Source of the DNA: Prochlorococcus sp. AG-449-J16
GTDB taxonomy: Bacteria; Cyanobacteriota; Cyanobacteriia; PCC-6307; Cyanobiaceae
DNA: 53,520 nucleotides
Assembly (NCBI GenBank): GCA_003209565.1
Contig: QCQK01000007.1
Span: 1 to 53,520, forward strand
Direction of reading: 5' to 3'
Each line of letters starts with the position of its first letter. Positions within the stretch are counted from its first letter, which is position 1. Below, one piece after another: positions 1 to 8,983 of this stretch. The notes below the pieces were generated by a model. The model did not search any database. It was not told the origin of the DNA and saw only the letters and a program-made list of their open reading frames with translations. The translations under genes and the position numbers were made by a program.

Positions 1-713
1 TGAAAAAAATCAGTTGTTCTTACATTGGAGAACATTTTCTATTCCCCATCGAAGAATTTAGGAAAAAAATAATAAAGCATAATCCAAAGTTAATCTTTAT
101 TTGCAATCCAAATAATCCAACAGGAACTGTTCTAAGCGCTCATGAAATAATTAATTTAGCCAATATCAATAACGATTCATTAATAGTTGTTGATGAACTA
201 TATGAAAAATTTAATGGAGATAGTCTTCTTGAATCGATAGATTTTGAAAAGAATAAAAATATACTAATAATCCAATCTCTTTCAAAAACTGCAGGTTTAG
301 CTGGTTTAAGAATAGGTTTTACTTTTGGCAATAAAAGTTTAATTCAGTACATTAATAAAGTTACAGGACCATATGATGTAAATAGCTTTGCTATAACAGC
401 TGCATTAGCAGCACTTGAAGACAAATCATATATTGATAATTATGTTTTAGAAGTAAAAAAGGCGAGGGATTGGATTTTAAATAAATTTAAACCAACAAAA
501 ATCAGAACTCACTTCAGTGGAGGTAATTATTTCTTAATTTGGCCAAAAAAGGATCCTAAAATCTTAATACAACAGATGAGAGAAAAAGGTATTCTTATTA
601 GAAGTATGGAAAACAAAAAAGATATCGGTAATTCAATAAGGGTTAGTATTGGTACTAGAGAACAAATGATTTTTTTCTGGGACACTTACAAGATCTTAGA
701 TTTAAAAAATTAA
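1..713 (+). CDS. Aminotransferase class I/II, HisC-like (3' part)
   Basis: Partial gene that enters from the left edge; the first whole codon is at position 3 and 236 residues are visible. It is a fold-type I PLP aminotransferase of the histidinol-phosphate aminotransferase/CobC group. The motif CNPNNPTG, an acidic VVDELYEKF segment and the PLP-lysine motif SLSKTAGLAGLRIG occur in the order expected for HisC relatives. The C-terminal IRVSIGTREQ resembles the HisC substrate-binding arginine region. The N-terminal arm is outside the window, so HisC (histidine synthesis), CobC (cobamide synthesis) or another paralogue cannot be separated. Its stop codon overlaps the stop of the opposing gene by 4 bp. 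Confidence 0.85.
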   Translation, partial: KKISCSYIGEHFLFPIEEFRKKIIKHNPKLIFICNPNNPTGTVLSAHEIINLANINNDSLIVVDELYEKFNGDSLLESIDFEKNKNILIIQSLSKTAGLAGLRIGFTFGNKSLIQYINKVTGPYDVNSFAITAALAALEDKSYIDNYVLEVKKARDWILNKFKPTKIRTHFSGGNYFLIWPKKDPKILIQQMREKGILIRSMENKKDIGNSIRVSIGTREQMIFFWDTYKILDLKN

Positions 714-1435
714 TTACTGAAAATATAAATTGTATTTTGATCGATTCTTTGAGGTTTTATTTGAAAATCTTTTCCAACATACTTTACTTTAAAATCTTTC
801 ATATTTTCGATAAATAAATCAGCATTTGAGAAATCACATTCTTTATTAATTTGTTTGCCACGTTCAAAGTGAACAGGTATAACTACTTTAGGTTTTAAGA
901 TCTTAACTATTTTTGAGGCTTCTTTACCATTATAAGATTTTATTCCTCCTCCAATTGAAATAAATAATATATCTGGACGAGACAAAATAATTTGACTATT
1001 TATATTAATATCACCAGCAGCTCCTCCCATATGAACAATTTTAAGATTATTCTGCTCCCAACTCCAAACAGTTGCCATCCCAAATCTTCTTCCATCTACT
1101 CTGTCATGCGGTACGGAAATTCCATTTAGTAAAATATCCTCAAATTGATATATTCCTGGCTCAACAAACATTAATTGATTATTAGGATTATATCCTTCAT
1201 CTGGAAGCCTAGAACTAGCCAAAATAAAATCTACATTAACTTCTTTTGGCTCCTTTAAATTACTTGCACAACCTATTGCTTTAAAGGGATTGATAAGAAT
1301 AGATTTATCTGCACTATTAATTAAAAAACTACTATGTCCCAAACTTTTTATTCCTAAATTCCTTGCGAATAATGAGGTAGGTAAAAAAGAGCTAACTAGT
1401 ATCAAAAATAAAAAGTTTTTAATTTTAGAAATCAT
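710..1435 (-). CDS. Exported MBL-fold (UlaG-like) protein with degenerate metal motif
   Basis: 241 residues. It starts with a short basic stretch and a hydrophobic segment (about residues 8-23) ending near LFA, which looks like a signal peptide. The rest resembles the metallo-beta-lactamase fold of the UlaG/COG2220 type: a GHSSFLI opening (H34), ILINPF, a VPHDR histidine near 109, a VHMGG segment near 134 and a PVHFERG segment near 188. The usual metal-binding HxHxDH motif should follow strand FIL near residue 70, but the sequence there is ASSRLPDE, with no histidine. It may be catalytically inactive or bind metal differently. It is the last gene of the leftward prfB operon, 20 bp after trpG. 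Substrate unknown. Confidence 0.75.
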   Translation of the reverse strand: MISKIKNFLFLILVSSFLPTSLFARNLGIKSLGHSSFLINSADKSILINPFKAIGCASNLKEPKEVNVDFILASSRLPDEGYNPNNQLMFVEPGIYQFEDILLNGISVPHDRVDGRRFGMATVWSWEQNNLKIVHMGGAAGDININSQIILSRPDILFISIGGGIKSYNGKEASKIVKILKPKVVIPVHFERGKQINKECDFSNADLFIENMKDFKVKYVGKDFQIKPQRIDQNTIYIFSN

Positions 1436-1455
1436 AATATTAATTTTTTTTTATT

Positions 1456-2052
1456 TTACTTTTGTTCAGCCATTTTTAGAAAATTACTAATTAATTTATG
1501 ACCAAATTGCGTCAACACACTTTCAGGATGGAACTGTACCCCATGTAAATGTTTATAATCTTTATGAGAGATAGCCATAATAGTTGAGTCTTCTAAAGTC
1601 GCAGTTATGTCGAAACAAGATGGTAAAGAACTTGAATCAACAATAAGACTATGGTATCTAGTAGCTACAAATGGAGTCTCGATATCTTTAAACAATCCTT
1701 TTTGATTATGAAAAATTTTGGATGTCTTACCATGCATAAGTTCTTTCCCAACTATAACTTTACCTCCAAAAGCTTGGGCCAAAGCTTGATGACCTAAACA
1801 AACTCCCAATGTCGGAATAGTTTTAGATAATTGTTTTAGTATTGGCAGACAAATCCCAGATTGATCTGGATTGCCTGGACCTGGAGATAATAGAATTCCA
1901 CTAGGATTTAGTTTGATAATTTCTTCTAAAGTAATTTCATCATTTCTTTTAACTATTAATTCTTTAGTTATTTCATGCTCAGCTGAAAGTTCTCCTAAAT
2001 ATTGAACAAGGTTATAAGTAAAACTATCGTAATTATCAATAACAAGAAACAT
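1456..2052 (-). CDS. trpG: Anthranilate/aminodeoxychorismate synthase glutamine amidotransferase subunit
   Basis: 198 residues, full length for a class I glutamine amidotransferase of the TrpG/PabA group. It would release ammonia from glutamine and pass it to a TrpE- or PabB-type partner, serving tryptophan and possibly folate synthesis. Visible features are the N-terminal DNYDSFTYNL motif, SPGPGNP for the oxyanion region, the nucleophile in GVCLGHQ (C85), and the catalytic HPE triad segment at H175/E177. No trpE or pabB lies in this window, so a shared (amphibolic) subunit is plausible. It sits 12 bp after dgkA in a tight leftward operon. The choice between trpG and pabA is not resolved by sequence alone. 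Confidence 0.93.
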   Translation of the reverse strand: MFLVIDNYDSFTYNLVQYLGELSAEHEITKELIVKRNDEITLEEIIKLNPSGILLSPGPGNPDQSGICLPILKQLSKTIPTLGVCLGHQALAQAFGGKVIVGKELMHGKTSKIFHNQKGLFKDIETPFVATRYHSLIVDSSSLPSCFDITATLEDSTIMAISHKDYKHLHGVQFHPESVLTQFGHKLISNFLKMAEQK

Positions 2053-2064
2053 ATTTATATGGAT

Positions 2065-2475
2065 TTAAAATAACAACTTAATTTTAGGAATAAATATATA
2101 TACAGCAATAATAACAGAATTAATGGAAGCTAATAATACTGCACCTGCAGAAGTATCTTTTGAAATTTTAGCCAAAAAGCTAAATTCTTTTTTCACTACT
2201 AAATCAACGATTGATTCAATTGATGTATTCAATATTTCTAATATTAAAACAGACATTATTGTTGCAATCAAAATAACATGATTAGTTATACTAATTTTGA
2301 GTAAAAAACCAATTATTAAACTTGTAACTGCAAAAATTAATTGAATTTTAAAATTTCTTGAAGTTCTTAATACATAACTTATTCCATTGCAAGCATACTT
2401 AAAACTTATAAATATATTACTAGAAGTTTTGTATGATTCTTTTCTATTATCTAAGTATTTTATTTTTTTTTCCAT
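2065..2475 (-). CDS. dgkA: Diacylglycerol kinase (DgkA family), integral membrane
   Basis: 136 residues. Small membrane kinase of the DgkA/undecaprenol kinase family, which phosphorylates diacylglycerol or a related lipid alcohol at the inner membrane. The family signature is clear: an N-terminal amphipathic stretch, a helix near 45-60, a helix near 65-82 ending in the conserved EILNTSIESIVD (E80, N83, E87, D91), and KDTSAGAVL (106-114) leading into the last helix. The length suits the Gram-positive and cyanobacterial subgroup. It lies between ybeY (6 bp away) and trpG (12 bp away), a close-packed operon. Diacylglycerol versus undecaprenol preference cannot be read from the sequence. Confidence 0.93.
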   Translation of the reverse strand: MEKKIKYLDNRKESYKTSSNIFISFKYACNGISYVLRTSRNFKIQLIFAVTSLIIGFLLKISITNHVILIATIMSVLILEILNTSIESIVDLVVKKEFSFLAKISKDTSAGAVLLASINSVIIAVYIFIPKIKLLF

Positions 2476-2481
2476 TGATTT

Positions 2482-3021
2482 TTAATCTAGTCGAGTAATT
2501 AAATATTCTTGGAAATTTAACATATTTTCTAAATCATGCTCATTATTATGTTCCCATCCTAAAAGATGTAAAAATCCATGACTAGCCAACCAGATCATCT
2601 CTTTATAGATTGTATGTTTATATTCATAAGATTGCTCAAGTGCCATCTCTAATGATATAAATATATCGCCCAACTCTATATGATCTAAATTATTTAGAGA
2701 TTCATCAGAAATAATTGGAAAAGATAGAACATCAGTTGGACCATCTTTTTGCATCCATTTCTTGTTCAAAGAAGTAATTTCTTGATTGGATATTATCTGT
2801 AAGCCTAATGAAAAAGATTTTTTTTCAAAAATATATTTTGGTAATTCGTAATCCTCTTTTTTTAATATTGTATTTATCCAAGTTAAAAAAACTTTCTCCC
2901 AAAAAATAGATTCAAAAATAAGCTTAGTTTTAGTATCTTTTAACTTTTTTGAAAACTGAGAAAAATCATTACATTGAAAAACCAAATCTAAATTTATTTC
3001 AGAAATAATTTTTTCTTGCAT
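2482..3021 (-). CDS. ybeY: Endoribonuclease YbeY (16S rRNA 3'-end maturation)
   Basis: 179 residues. YbeY is a single-strand-specific metallo-endoribonuclease involved in 16S rRNA 3'-end maturation and ribosome quality control. The zinc-binding motif is present as [11 protein letters not shown], giving ligands H148, H152 and H158, and the upstream family motif TDVLSFP lies at 96-102. The first 70 residues are poorly conserved and make the protein somewhat longer than the E. coli enzyme, as is common in cyanobacteria. It is placed 6 bp downstream of the DUF3285 gene and 6 bp upstream of dgkA. The operon starts with the translation factor prfB, which fits a ribosome-related role. Confidence 0.95.
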   Translation of the reverse strand: MQEKIISEINLDLVFQCNDFSQFSKKLKDTKTKLIFESIFWEKVFLTWINTILKKEDYELPKYIFEKKSFSLGLQIISNQEITSLNKKWMQKDGPTDVLSFPIISDESLNNLDHIELGDIFISLEMALEQSYEYKHTIYKEMIWLASHGFLHLLGWEHNNEHDLENMLNFQEYLITRLD

Positions 3022-3027
3022 ACATTC

Positions 3028-3210
3028 TTAAACTGGAATATTGGGCTTACCTATTGTGGCAACAAGTATTAATATCCCAATTAAAACTAGAAAGGTTATT
3101 GAAAAATGAGAAATACTTTTTGAGCCTTTCCTTACCATATTTCTCATAGCAAGCTTTATAAAGCTTGGAGGAGAAACTTTTTTTTCTAAAATTTCGTTTT
3201 TATTTTCCAT
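3028..3210 (-). CDS. Small single-pass membrane protein, DUF3285 family
   Basis: 60 residues. A basic N-terminal half containing PPSFIKLAMRNMVRKG is followed by one strongly hydrophobic segment (about residues 36-53) and a short tail. This is the pattern of the cyanobacterial DUF3285 family, whose function is unknown. The gene is only 3 bp downstream of the prfB stop and 6 bp upstream of ybeY, so translation is probably coupled. The positive residues before the hydrophobic helix predict a cytosolic or stromal N-terminus. A link to ribosomes or membrane insertion is only a guess from its neighbours. Confidence 0.85.
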   Translation of the reverse strand: MENKNEILEKKVSPPSFIKLAMRNMVRKGSKSISHFSITFLVLIGILILVATIGKPNIPV

Positions 3211-3213
3211 TAG

Positions 3214-4336
3214 TTATTCAATTGATTCGTTAGAAGAAATATTCATGCGTAGTAATTCATGAATAAATGGTTCAAGTCCACCATCTAAAACACTATCTAA
3301 CTCGTTAGTCTCCTGCATAGTCCTAAGATCTTTTACCATTTGATAGGGATGGAAAACATAATTTCTTATTTGATTGCCCCATGCAGCTTCCACAATATCA
3401 CCTTTAATATCAGCGACTTCTGCAGCTCTTTGTTCTTTAGCAATCACTAATAGTTTAGACTTTAGAAGTAACATAGCTTTTTCTTTATTTTGTAATTGAG
3501 ATCTTTCTTGGGTACATCTTACTGAAATCCCTGAAGGCAAATGAACAATTCTTACTGCTGTTTCTACTTTATTAACATTTTGTCCTCCCGCTCCACCGGA
3601 TCTACTCGTTGTAATTTCTAAATCTTTTTCAGGTATATCAAGTGAAATATTATTATCTAATTTTGGCATAACCTCTACCCCAGCAAAGCTGGTTTGTCTT
3701 TTCCCATTAGCATTAAAAGGGGAAATTCTTACTAATCTATGAGTTCCTTTTTCATGCTGCAGATAGCCGTATGCATATTTTCCATCAATTTCAAAAGTAA
3801 CACTTTTAATCCCTGCTTCTTCTCCTTGAGATAATTCATTAATGACAAGGCTCATTTGATTATTATCGGCCCATCTTGAGTACATTCTTAATAATATCTC
3901 TACCCAATCCTGCGCATCTGTTCCACCCGCACCTGCGTTAATAGAAACTACTGCTCCTTCCATATCGTATTCGCCACATAACAATCTTTCAAATTCCCAT
4001 TTATCTAAATTCTCTCTTAATTTCTTTAATCCCTGCTGGGATTCCAAAATCATTTCCTCTTCAGGTTCTAAAGAATAAAGCTCAAGGGAGGCATTAGCAT
4101 CAGAAATAAAAGTTTTCCATTTATCTAACAAATCAAGTTGTGCTTTAACATCATCTAGGATTAACATTTGCTTTTTAGCTTCTTCTTGATTTTCCCAAAA
4201 TTCAGGCTGAGCAGAAACTTGCTCTAACTCTTTCCTTTTCGCTTTTAATCTTGGAACGTCAAAGACAATCCTGAGCATTACCCAGGCGCACTGTTAGTTC
4301 CGAAAGATCTTTTTTGAAATCTGTAATATCTATCAA
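3214..4336 (-). CDS. prfB: Peptide chain release factor 2, expressed by programmed +1 frameshift
   Basis: RF2 recognises UGA and UAA stop codons and triggers peptide release. The anticodon-like SPF tripeptide and the catalytic GGQ are both present. The open frame starting at the ATG at 4278 lacks the N-terminus. In the frame that includes a TTG at 4336 there are 25 codons ([11 protein letters not shown]... then ...GNAQDCL), ending in CTT TGA C. A +1 shift joins them to [12 protein letters not shown]. The joined product is 373 residues, with SPF at 205-207 and GGQ at 250-252, the same numbers as E. coli RF2, and the in-frame TGA is codon 26, again as in E. coli. First gene of the leftward six-gene operon. 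The TTG start has no clear ribosome binding site but gives the right length. Confidence 0.93.
4258..4272 (-). promoter_or_regulatory. RF2 programmed +1 ribosomal frameshift site
   Basis: Reading leftward, the sequence is AGGATTGTCTTTGAC. CTT is the slippery codon, TGA (4261-4259) is the in-frame stop, and the C after TGA is the poor termination context known for prfB genes. The AGGA just upstream can act as the internal Shine-Dalgarno element that pushes the ribosome forward, though it is weaker than the E. coli AGGGGG. Low RF2 would favour the shift, so the protein regulates its own synthesis. Confidence 0.92.
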
Positions 4337-4413
4337 AATAGAATTTAATCGTTATTTATAATCTAACAGGCACTTTTGTTTAATAGTATAAACTAAGTAT
4401 TATTTTAAAAAAA

Positions 4414-4668
4414 ATGTCCAAAGTTGAAATTTATACTTGGCAATATTGCCCATTCTGTATTCGAGCAAAATCACTACTCAAGAAAAAAAATGTAAATTTT
4501 ACAGAATATAAAATAGATGGCGACGAAGATGCCAGAGCATTGATGATTGAAAGAGCTGATGGTAGAAGAACATTACCACAAATATTTATAGATAATGAGG
4601 GTATCGGAGGTTGCGATGATCTCTACGCATTAGAAAATGAAAATAAATTAGAAAAATTATTAAACTAG
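4414..4668 (+). CDS. grxC: Glutaredoxin (dithiol, GrxC type)
   Basis: 84 residues, a complete monodomain glutaredoxin. It reduces disulfides and glutathionylated proteins with glutathione. The active site is YCPFC (C12 and C15), a dithiol type. The TLPQIFID cis-proline segment and the GGCDDL glutathione-binding motif follow in the correct order. It is transcribed rightward, head-to-head with prfB (77 bp between starts), and lies 5 bp before gshB, so the enzyme and the source of its electron donor are probably one transcription unit. This pairing is sensible physiologically and needs no special explanation. Confidence 0.96.
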   Translation: MSKVEIYTWQYCPFCIRAKSLLKKKNVNFTEYKIDGDEDARALMIERADGRRTLPQIFIDNEGIGGCDDLYALENENKLEKLLN

Positions 4669-4673
4669 ATCTT

Positions 4674-5597
4674 ATGAAATTTCTATTCGTAATAGATCCA
4701 ATTAAAAATATAAATCCCTTAAAAGATTCAACTGCTGCTTTAATGCAAGCATCATCAAAAAAAAATATTGAAATCTGGAGTTGTACTCCTCAAGACCTTG
4801 AAGCTAGAGGTGATGAAGTATGGGTATCTTCCGTAAAAGTTGAAGTAAATCCGTGGATTTCTTTCAGAGAGAATGATTGCATACCACTCGCCGAATTTAA
4901 TTGCATTTGGATGAGAAAAGATCCTCCTGTAAATGAGGCTTATTTATATGCAACCCATCTTTTAGAAGTTGCCGAAAGAAAAGGAGTAAAAGTAATTAAC
5001 AAACCCTCATCTTTAAGAGCATGGAATGAAAAGCTAGGTGCTTTGAGATACAGCCACTTAATGGCACCTACAATAGTTGCGAGTAAAGTAAAAGATCTTA
5101 TTAATTTTGCAAACATAAATAATGAAGTAGTCATAAAACCTCTTGGAGGAAAAGGTGGTCAAGGTGTTATAAGGATAAATAAAAATTCTCCAGGAATTAA
5201 ATCAATCATTGAATTAATCACTTCTCAAGAAGAATTGCCAGTTATGATGCAAAAATTTATTCCTGAAGTCATAAAGGGTGATAAAAGAATAATTATCGTA
5301 AACGGAGAAGCAATTGGATCTATAAATAGGATTCCTCAAGGAGGCGATTTTAGGAGTAATTTAGCGATGGGCGGGAAGGCTGAATCCACATTATTAACAG
5401 AAAAAGAAAAAAGTATCTGCTCAGAATTATCTCAACACTTCAAAGATGAAGGTTTATTTTTTGTTGGTATTGATGTAATAAATGGAATGCTTAGCGAGAT
5501 TAATGTAACAAGTCCAACAGGTTTAAGAGAAATAGAAAATTTATCCAATAAGAATGTTTCAACGGAAGTTATTGAAAAATTAGTAGAGATTATCTAG
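4674..5597 (+). CDS. gshB: Glutathione synthetase
   Basis: 307 residues. ATP-grasp ligase joining gamma-glutamylcysteine and glycine in the last step of glutathione synthesis. The N-terminus ([18 protein letters not shown]) matches the GshB substrate-domain start. [25 protein letters not shown] (the glycine-rich ATP-grasp loop), GDKRIII and the C-terminal [13 protein letters not shown] metal-binding segment are all present. Length is normal. It follows grxC by 5 bp. Its 3' end overlaps menF on the other strand by 8 bp. No gshA is seen in this window. Confidence 0.96.
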   Translation: MKFLFVIDPIKNINPLKDSTAALMQASSKKNIEIWSCTPQDLEARGDEVWVSSVKVEVNPWISFRENDCIPLAEFNCIWMRKDPPVNEAYLYATHLLEVAERKGVKVINKPSSLRAWNEKLGALRYSHLMAPTIVASKVKDLINFANINNEVVIKPLGGKGGQGVIRINKNSPGIKSIIELITSQEELPVMMQKFIPEVIKGDKRIIIVNGEAIGSINRIPQGGDFRSNLAMGGKAESTLLTEKEKSICSELSQHFKDEGLFFVGIDVINGMLSEINVTSPTGLREIENLSNKNVSTEVIEKLVEII

Positions 5598-7002
5598 TAT
5601 TTTTAGCGCAAAATATCTGTTTTACTATAGATTCAAATTTTAATTTAATCTCATCTATTTCTTTTTCTAAAACGGAGCCTGAAACTATACCTGAACCTGC
5701 AGTAAATTCAATATTTTCTTCAATACATCTTGCGCCTCTTATTGTTAAAAGAAATGAAGCATTACCTGATGAATCAACCCAACCCATTGGAGAAGCATAA
5801 TTTCCTCTAGGAAAAGACTCAAGAGTATTTATCCAATCCAATGCTGCATTTTTTGGGTATCCACAAACAGCGGGAGATGGATGTAGATTTTTAAGCAGTT
5901 CAAAGGGACAAATATTTTCAACTTTAGAGAAAATAAGTGTTTGCAAATGAGAAATATCTCCAAATGAATTTACTTTGATATCACTTTTCTTAAAGTTTGT
6001 TATTTTTGAAACTTCTAAAGATTCAATCAAATACTGTATTACATAATTATGTTCCGTTAAGTCTTTAGTACTTTTTAGGAGTTTCTTAAAATTTGAATTA
6101 GTAGAGATAGTTCCAGCAAGAGCCTCTAAAGTTAAATTAGGCTTAGAAAAAGAAAATAATTTCTCTGGAGATGCTCCAAACAAAATATCCTTACTATTCC
6201 TTTTCCAAACGTATCTACATGTATTTGGTTGCTTCTTTTTAAATCTTTTTAAAATTCCGACTAAATCTAATTTATTTTTAAGTTTTATTTTAATCCTATT
6301 CGCTAAAACTATCTTTTCTAGGATACCTTTCTCTACTAATTGAATTCCTCTATTAACTACTTTTTTCATTTTTGTTTTAGAAGTTTCTAAGGAGCGTGAG
6401 AAATCATCAATAAAAAATAAATTAAAACTAGTTTTTAAACCAGATGATTGTATTAATTCTGAGCCAGAATTAATAACTTGATTTCTAATTGTCCATATTT
6501 CTTCAATTAATGTTCTTAATGATGATTTACCTTCAACATGACCATTAATTCTTAACCAGCAATTCTTATCACTTTTAGTAATTAATATTTTTGGCAAGAT
6601 GGCTTCCAAACTAGGGATATCTGAAAGTAAATTCTTAGTATTCAAATTTTCAGAGAAAGAAAATAAATAAATTATTTTTGATAGTGCAGAATTATGCGAT
6701 TCATTAGTTAAGTTAATTAAATTTTTAAAATTCTCAGAATTAAACTCTTTTGCTACATCAAATCTTTTTGGGCCATCCAGAGTAATATATTTACACTTCT
6801 CGAAAGCTATATATGAAATGCCATCAGATTCCTCCCAAAATGAAGAAAACGAATATTTATTTATTAACAATTCATAAACTTGAAATAAATCAATACAAGG
6901 AATCTCAACACAAATACTTACTAATCCAGAATTTTCAACTTTCTTATCGAAAGAGGAAAATACATCTTTTAAAAAATCTGTTAAGTTTAAATCATTTTTC
7001 AT
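5590..7002 (-). CDS. menF: Isochorismate synthase MenF
   Basis: 470 residues. Chorismate-binding enzyme of the TrpE/MenF superfamily, converting chorismate to isochorismate, the first committed step to phylloquinone in cyanobacteria. The conserved C-terminal domain shows LEALAGTIS, the [17 protein letters not shown] segment ([10 protein letters not shown]), the [14 protein letters not shown] region and the GAGIV-type end (AGSGIVSGS). The N-terminal ~200 residues diverge, as is usual. Identification as MenF rather than TrpE or PabB is supported strongly by the adjacent menA-menC-menE genes and menI. Start sites of menF and menA are head-to-head with 101 bp between, so the two divergent units may be controlled from one region. 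Confidence 0.92.
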   Translation of the reverse strand: MKNDLNLTDFLKDVFSSFDKKVENSGLVSICVEIPCIDLFQVYELLINKYSFSSFWEESDGISYIAFEKCKYITLDGPKRFDVAKEFNSENFKNLINLTNESHNSALSKIIYLFSFSENLNTKNLLSDIPSLEAILPKILITKSDKNCWLRINGHVEGKSSLRTLIEEIWTIRNQVINSGSELIQSSGLKTSFNLFFIDDFSRSLETSKTKMKKVVNRGIQLVEKGILEKIVLANRIKIKLKNKLDLVGILKRFKKKQPNTCRYVWKRNSKDILFGASPEKLFSFSKPNLTLEALAGTISTNSNFKKLLKSTKDLTEHNYVIQYLIESLEVSKITNFKKSDIKVNSFGDISHLQTLIFSKVENICPFELLKNLHPSPAVCGYPKNAALDWINTLESFPRGNYASPMGWVDSSGNASFLLTIRGARCIEENIEFTAGSGIVSGSVLEKEIDEIKLKFESIVKQIFCAKNTR

Positions 7003-7103
7003 TACTTATTGAAAATAACTAAAAATCATGCAATAAAGTAAAAAATGTAACTGAATTTATAAACTACATTTAATAATTATCTAATTATGTTTGTTAATTA
7101 AAA

Positions 7104-8021
7104 ATGGACGAAGATAAAAAAAAATTATGGAAACAAGCAATAAAATGGCCTCTTTATTCTGTTGCCATACTTCCAGTTTTAATAACAGGGGCTTATTTAC
7201 TCAATCGATATGAAAAGTTAAAAATTTATAATTTGCTTGCATTTACTTTAGCTGCAATTTTGATATTACTTTGGGAAAATCTAACTAATGATTTATTCGA
7301 CGCAGAAACAGGAATCGATGAATTTAAATTCCATTCAATTGTAAATCTTGTAAAAAATAAAAAACTAATTTCATTTATTGCATATACATCTTTAGTTATT
7401 GGTTTATTAATAATTTCAATTATTTCACTATCAACAAATATAAACATTCTGATTTTGGTGGCTGCTTGCTGCTTCTTAGGATATTTATATCAAGGTCCTC
7501 CTTTTAGATTTGGCTATCAAGGTTTAGGAGAACCATTATGCTGGATTGCATTTGGACCTTTTGCTTACTCTGCAATCTTAATTGCGTTAAATCCATCTAA
7601 TATTTTCTTGGAAGATATTCCATGGAAAGTTTCTTTATTACTTGGTTCAGGACCTTCCTTGGCAACAACTCTTGTATTATTTTGTTCTCATTTTCATCAA
7701 ATTTCTGAAGATAAAAAGCATGGGAAAAATTCACCTTTAGTTCTCTTAGGGGCAAAAAAAGGTTCTCAATTTGTGCCTTGGATAATTTTTACAATATATA
7801 TTTTTCAACTTTTCACTATAGTTAATGGATTTATTCCAGTATTTTGTATCCTTTATTTGATTAGTTTTCCTCAAGCAATAAGACTTATAAATTTATTAAG
7901 ATCTTCATATAGAAAACCTAGTGCAATTAAAAATTGTAAATTCATCGCAATAAAATTTCAAACTCTTAATGGAGTTGGTTTAATAACAGGATTAATATTT
8001 AATTACTTGCTTAATAAATGA
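7104..8021 (+). CDS. menA: 1,4-dihydroxy-2-naphthoate phytyltransferase (UbiA family)
   Basis: 305 residues. Integral-membrane UbiA-type prenyltransferase that attaches a phytyl chain to dihydroxynaphthoate, giving demethylphylloquinone. The first aspartate-rich site appears as NDLFDAETGID near residues 62-72, and a YQGPPFRFGYQGLGEP loop near 130 is characteristic of MenA. There are about eight hydrophobic segments, which fits a thylakoid or plasma membrane location. Its last 4 bp overlap menC, indicating coupled translation. The phytyl (rather than solanesyl) donor is inferred from cyanobacterial biology, not read from the sequence. Confidence 0.93.
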   Translation: MDEDKKKLWKQAIKWPLYSVAILPVLITGAYLLNRYEKLKIYNLLAFTLAAILILLWENLTNDLFDAETGIDEFKFHSIVNLVKNKKLISFIAYTSLVIGLLIISIISLSTNINILILVAACCFLGYLYQGPPFRFGYQGLGEPLCWIAFGPFAYSAILIALNPSNIFLEDIPWKVSLLLGSGPSLATTLVLFCSHFHQISEDKKHGKNSPLVLLGAKKGSQFVPWIIFTIYIFQLFTIVNGFIPVFCILYLISFPQAIRLINLLRSSYRKPSAIKNCKFIAIKFQTLNGVGLITGLIFNYLLNK

Positions 8022-8983
8022 ACTTATTATTTCAAAAAAAATCTTATAGCTTTAAGTTATCCGCTAAATTAGAAAATTCAAAAACCACTTACCATACAAA
8101 ATCGGGTTGGATAATTAAATTAACAAGTAACGATAAAAAAATTGGGTTTGGAGAAGTTTCACCGCTTCATAAAGAAGACTTAAAAAAGTGTGCGAAACAA
8201 CTAGATATGATTCCATCGTATGTAGAGGTATTTAATTTATCTGCGCAAATAAATATTTTTCACCCATGCATTCAATCTGCAATAAATTCTGCATTAGCCG
8301 AAATAAATGGAAAAATAATTTTTAAAGAAAACTACTACTTTGATGAAATTGATAAAACAGCCATATTGTTAAATCATGAAAATGTAGTTTCAGATCTAAA
8401 TGAAATTAAAAAAAAACAATCTGATACTGGAAAATCATTAACCATAAAATGGAAAGTAGCATTAAAAAATAATCATGAGGAAGAAGCAAGTTTAGAAGAA
8501 ATTTTAAGCCAAATAGGCAATAATATTAAGTTAAGAATAGATGCTAATGGTTCTTGGGGAAGAGAGCTAGCTAATAGATGGGCTGATATTTTGAAAGATA
8601 ACAAAAATGTAGATTGGTTAGAACAACCTCTCTGTGTTGATGACATTGATGGACTGACAGAACTCAACAAAAAAATCCCTATAGCCTTAGACGAATCACT
8701 TTTAAAATTTCCAAATTTGATTGATGAGTGGAAAGGTTGGCAAATTAGAAGGCCTTCTCAAGAAAATAATCCAGTCAAGCTTTTAAGAGAATTAGAAAAT
8801 AAAAAAGCTTTAATATCTATAAGTACCTCATTTGAAACTGGTATAGGGAAGAGATGGCTTTATCATTTATCCTCTCTACAATTACAAGGACCAACTCCAA
8901 AAGTTCCTGGTTTAGCAATGAATAAATTCCCTAATTCTTTTCTATTTTTAAATGAAGCAAAAAAAATATGGGATCAACTATGA
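8018..8983 (+). CDS. menC: o-Succinylbenzoate synthase
   Basis: 321 residues. Enolase-superfamily dehydratase that converts SHCHC to o-succinylbenzoate in phylloquinone synthesis. The catalytic KxK appears as IKWKVAL near residue 145. The metal-binding acids follow in RIDANGSW and EQPL, and then ALDESL. The N-terminal capping domain contains IGFGEVSPL. The length is at the lower end of the family but no piece is missing. It overlaps menA by 4 bp at the start and menE at the end, so the three genes look like one operon. Confidence 0.9.
   Translation: MNLLFQKKSYSFKLSAKLENSKTTYHTKSGWIIKLTSNDKKIGFGEVSPLHKEDLKKCAKQLDMIPSYVEVFNLSAQINIFHPCIQSAINSALAEINGKIIFKENYYFDEIDKTAILLNHENVVSDLNEIKKKQSDTGKSLTIKWKVALKNNHEEEASLEEILSQIGNNIKLRIDANGSWGRELANRWADILKDNKNVDWLEQPLCVDDIDGLTELNKKIPIALDESLLKFPNLIDEWKGWQIRRPSQENNPVKLLRELENKKALISISTSFETGIGKRWLYHLSSLQLQGPTPKVPGLAMNKFPNSFLFLNEAKKIWDQL

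Noticed and set aside
7226..7447. Reverse-strand open frame inside menA
   Set aside because: It is a shadow of the + strand menA coding sequence, with no motif, no ribosome site and no gap for a gene of its own. The same holds for the other open frames lying within clear genes, such as 32160-32456 in ndhF, 24808-25125 in nadK and 28006-28194 in the nucleotidyltransferase.
8968..8979. ATG at 8968 as the menE start
   Set aside because: It would create a 16-bp overlap with menC, while the ATG at 8980 gives a standard ATGA overlap and costs only four unconserved residues.
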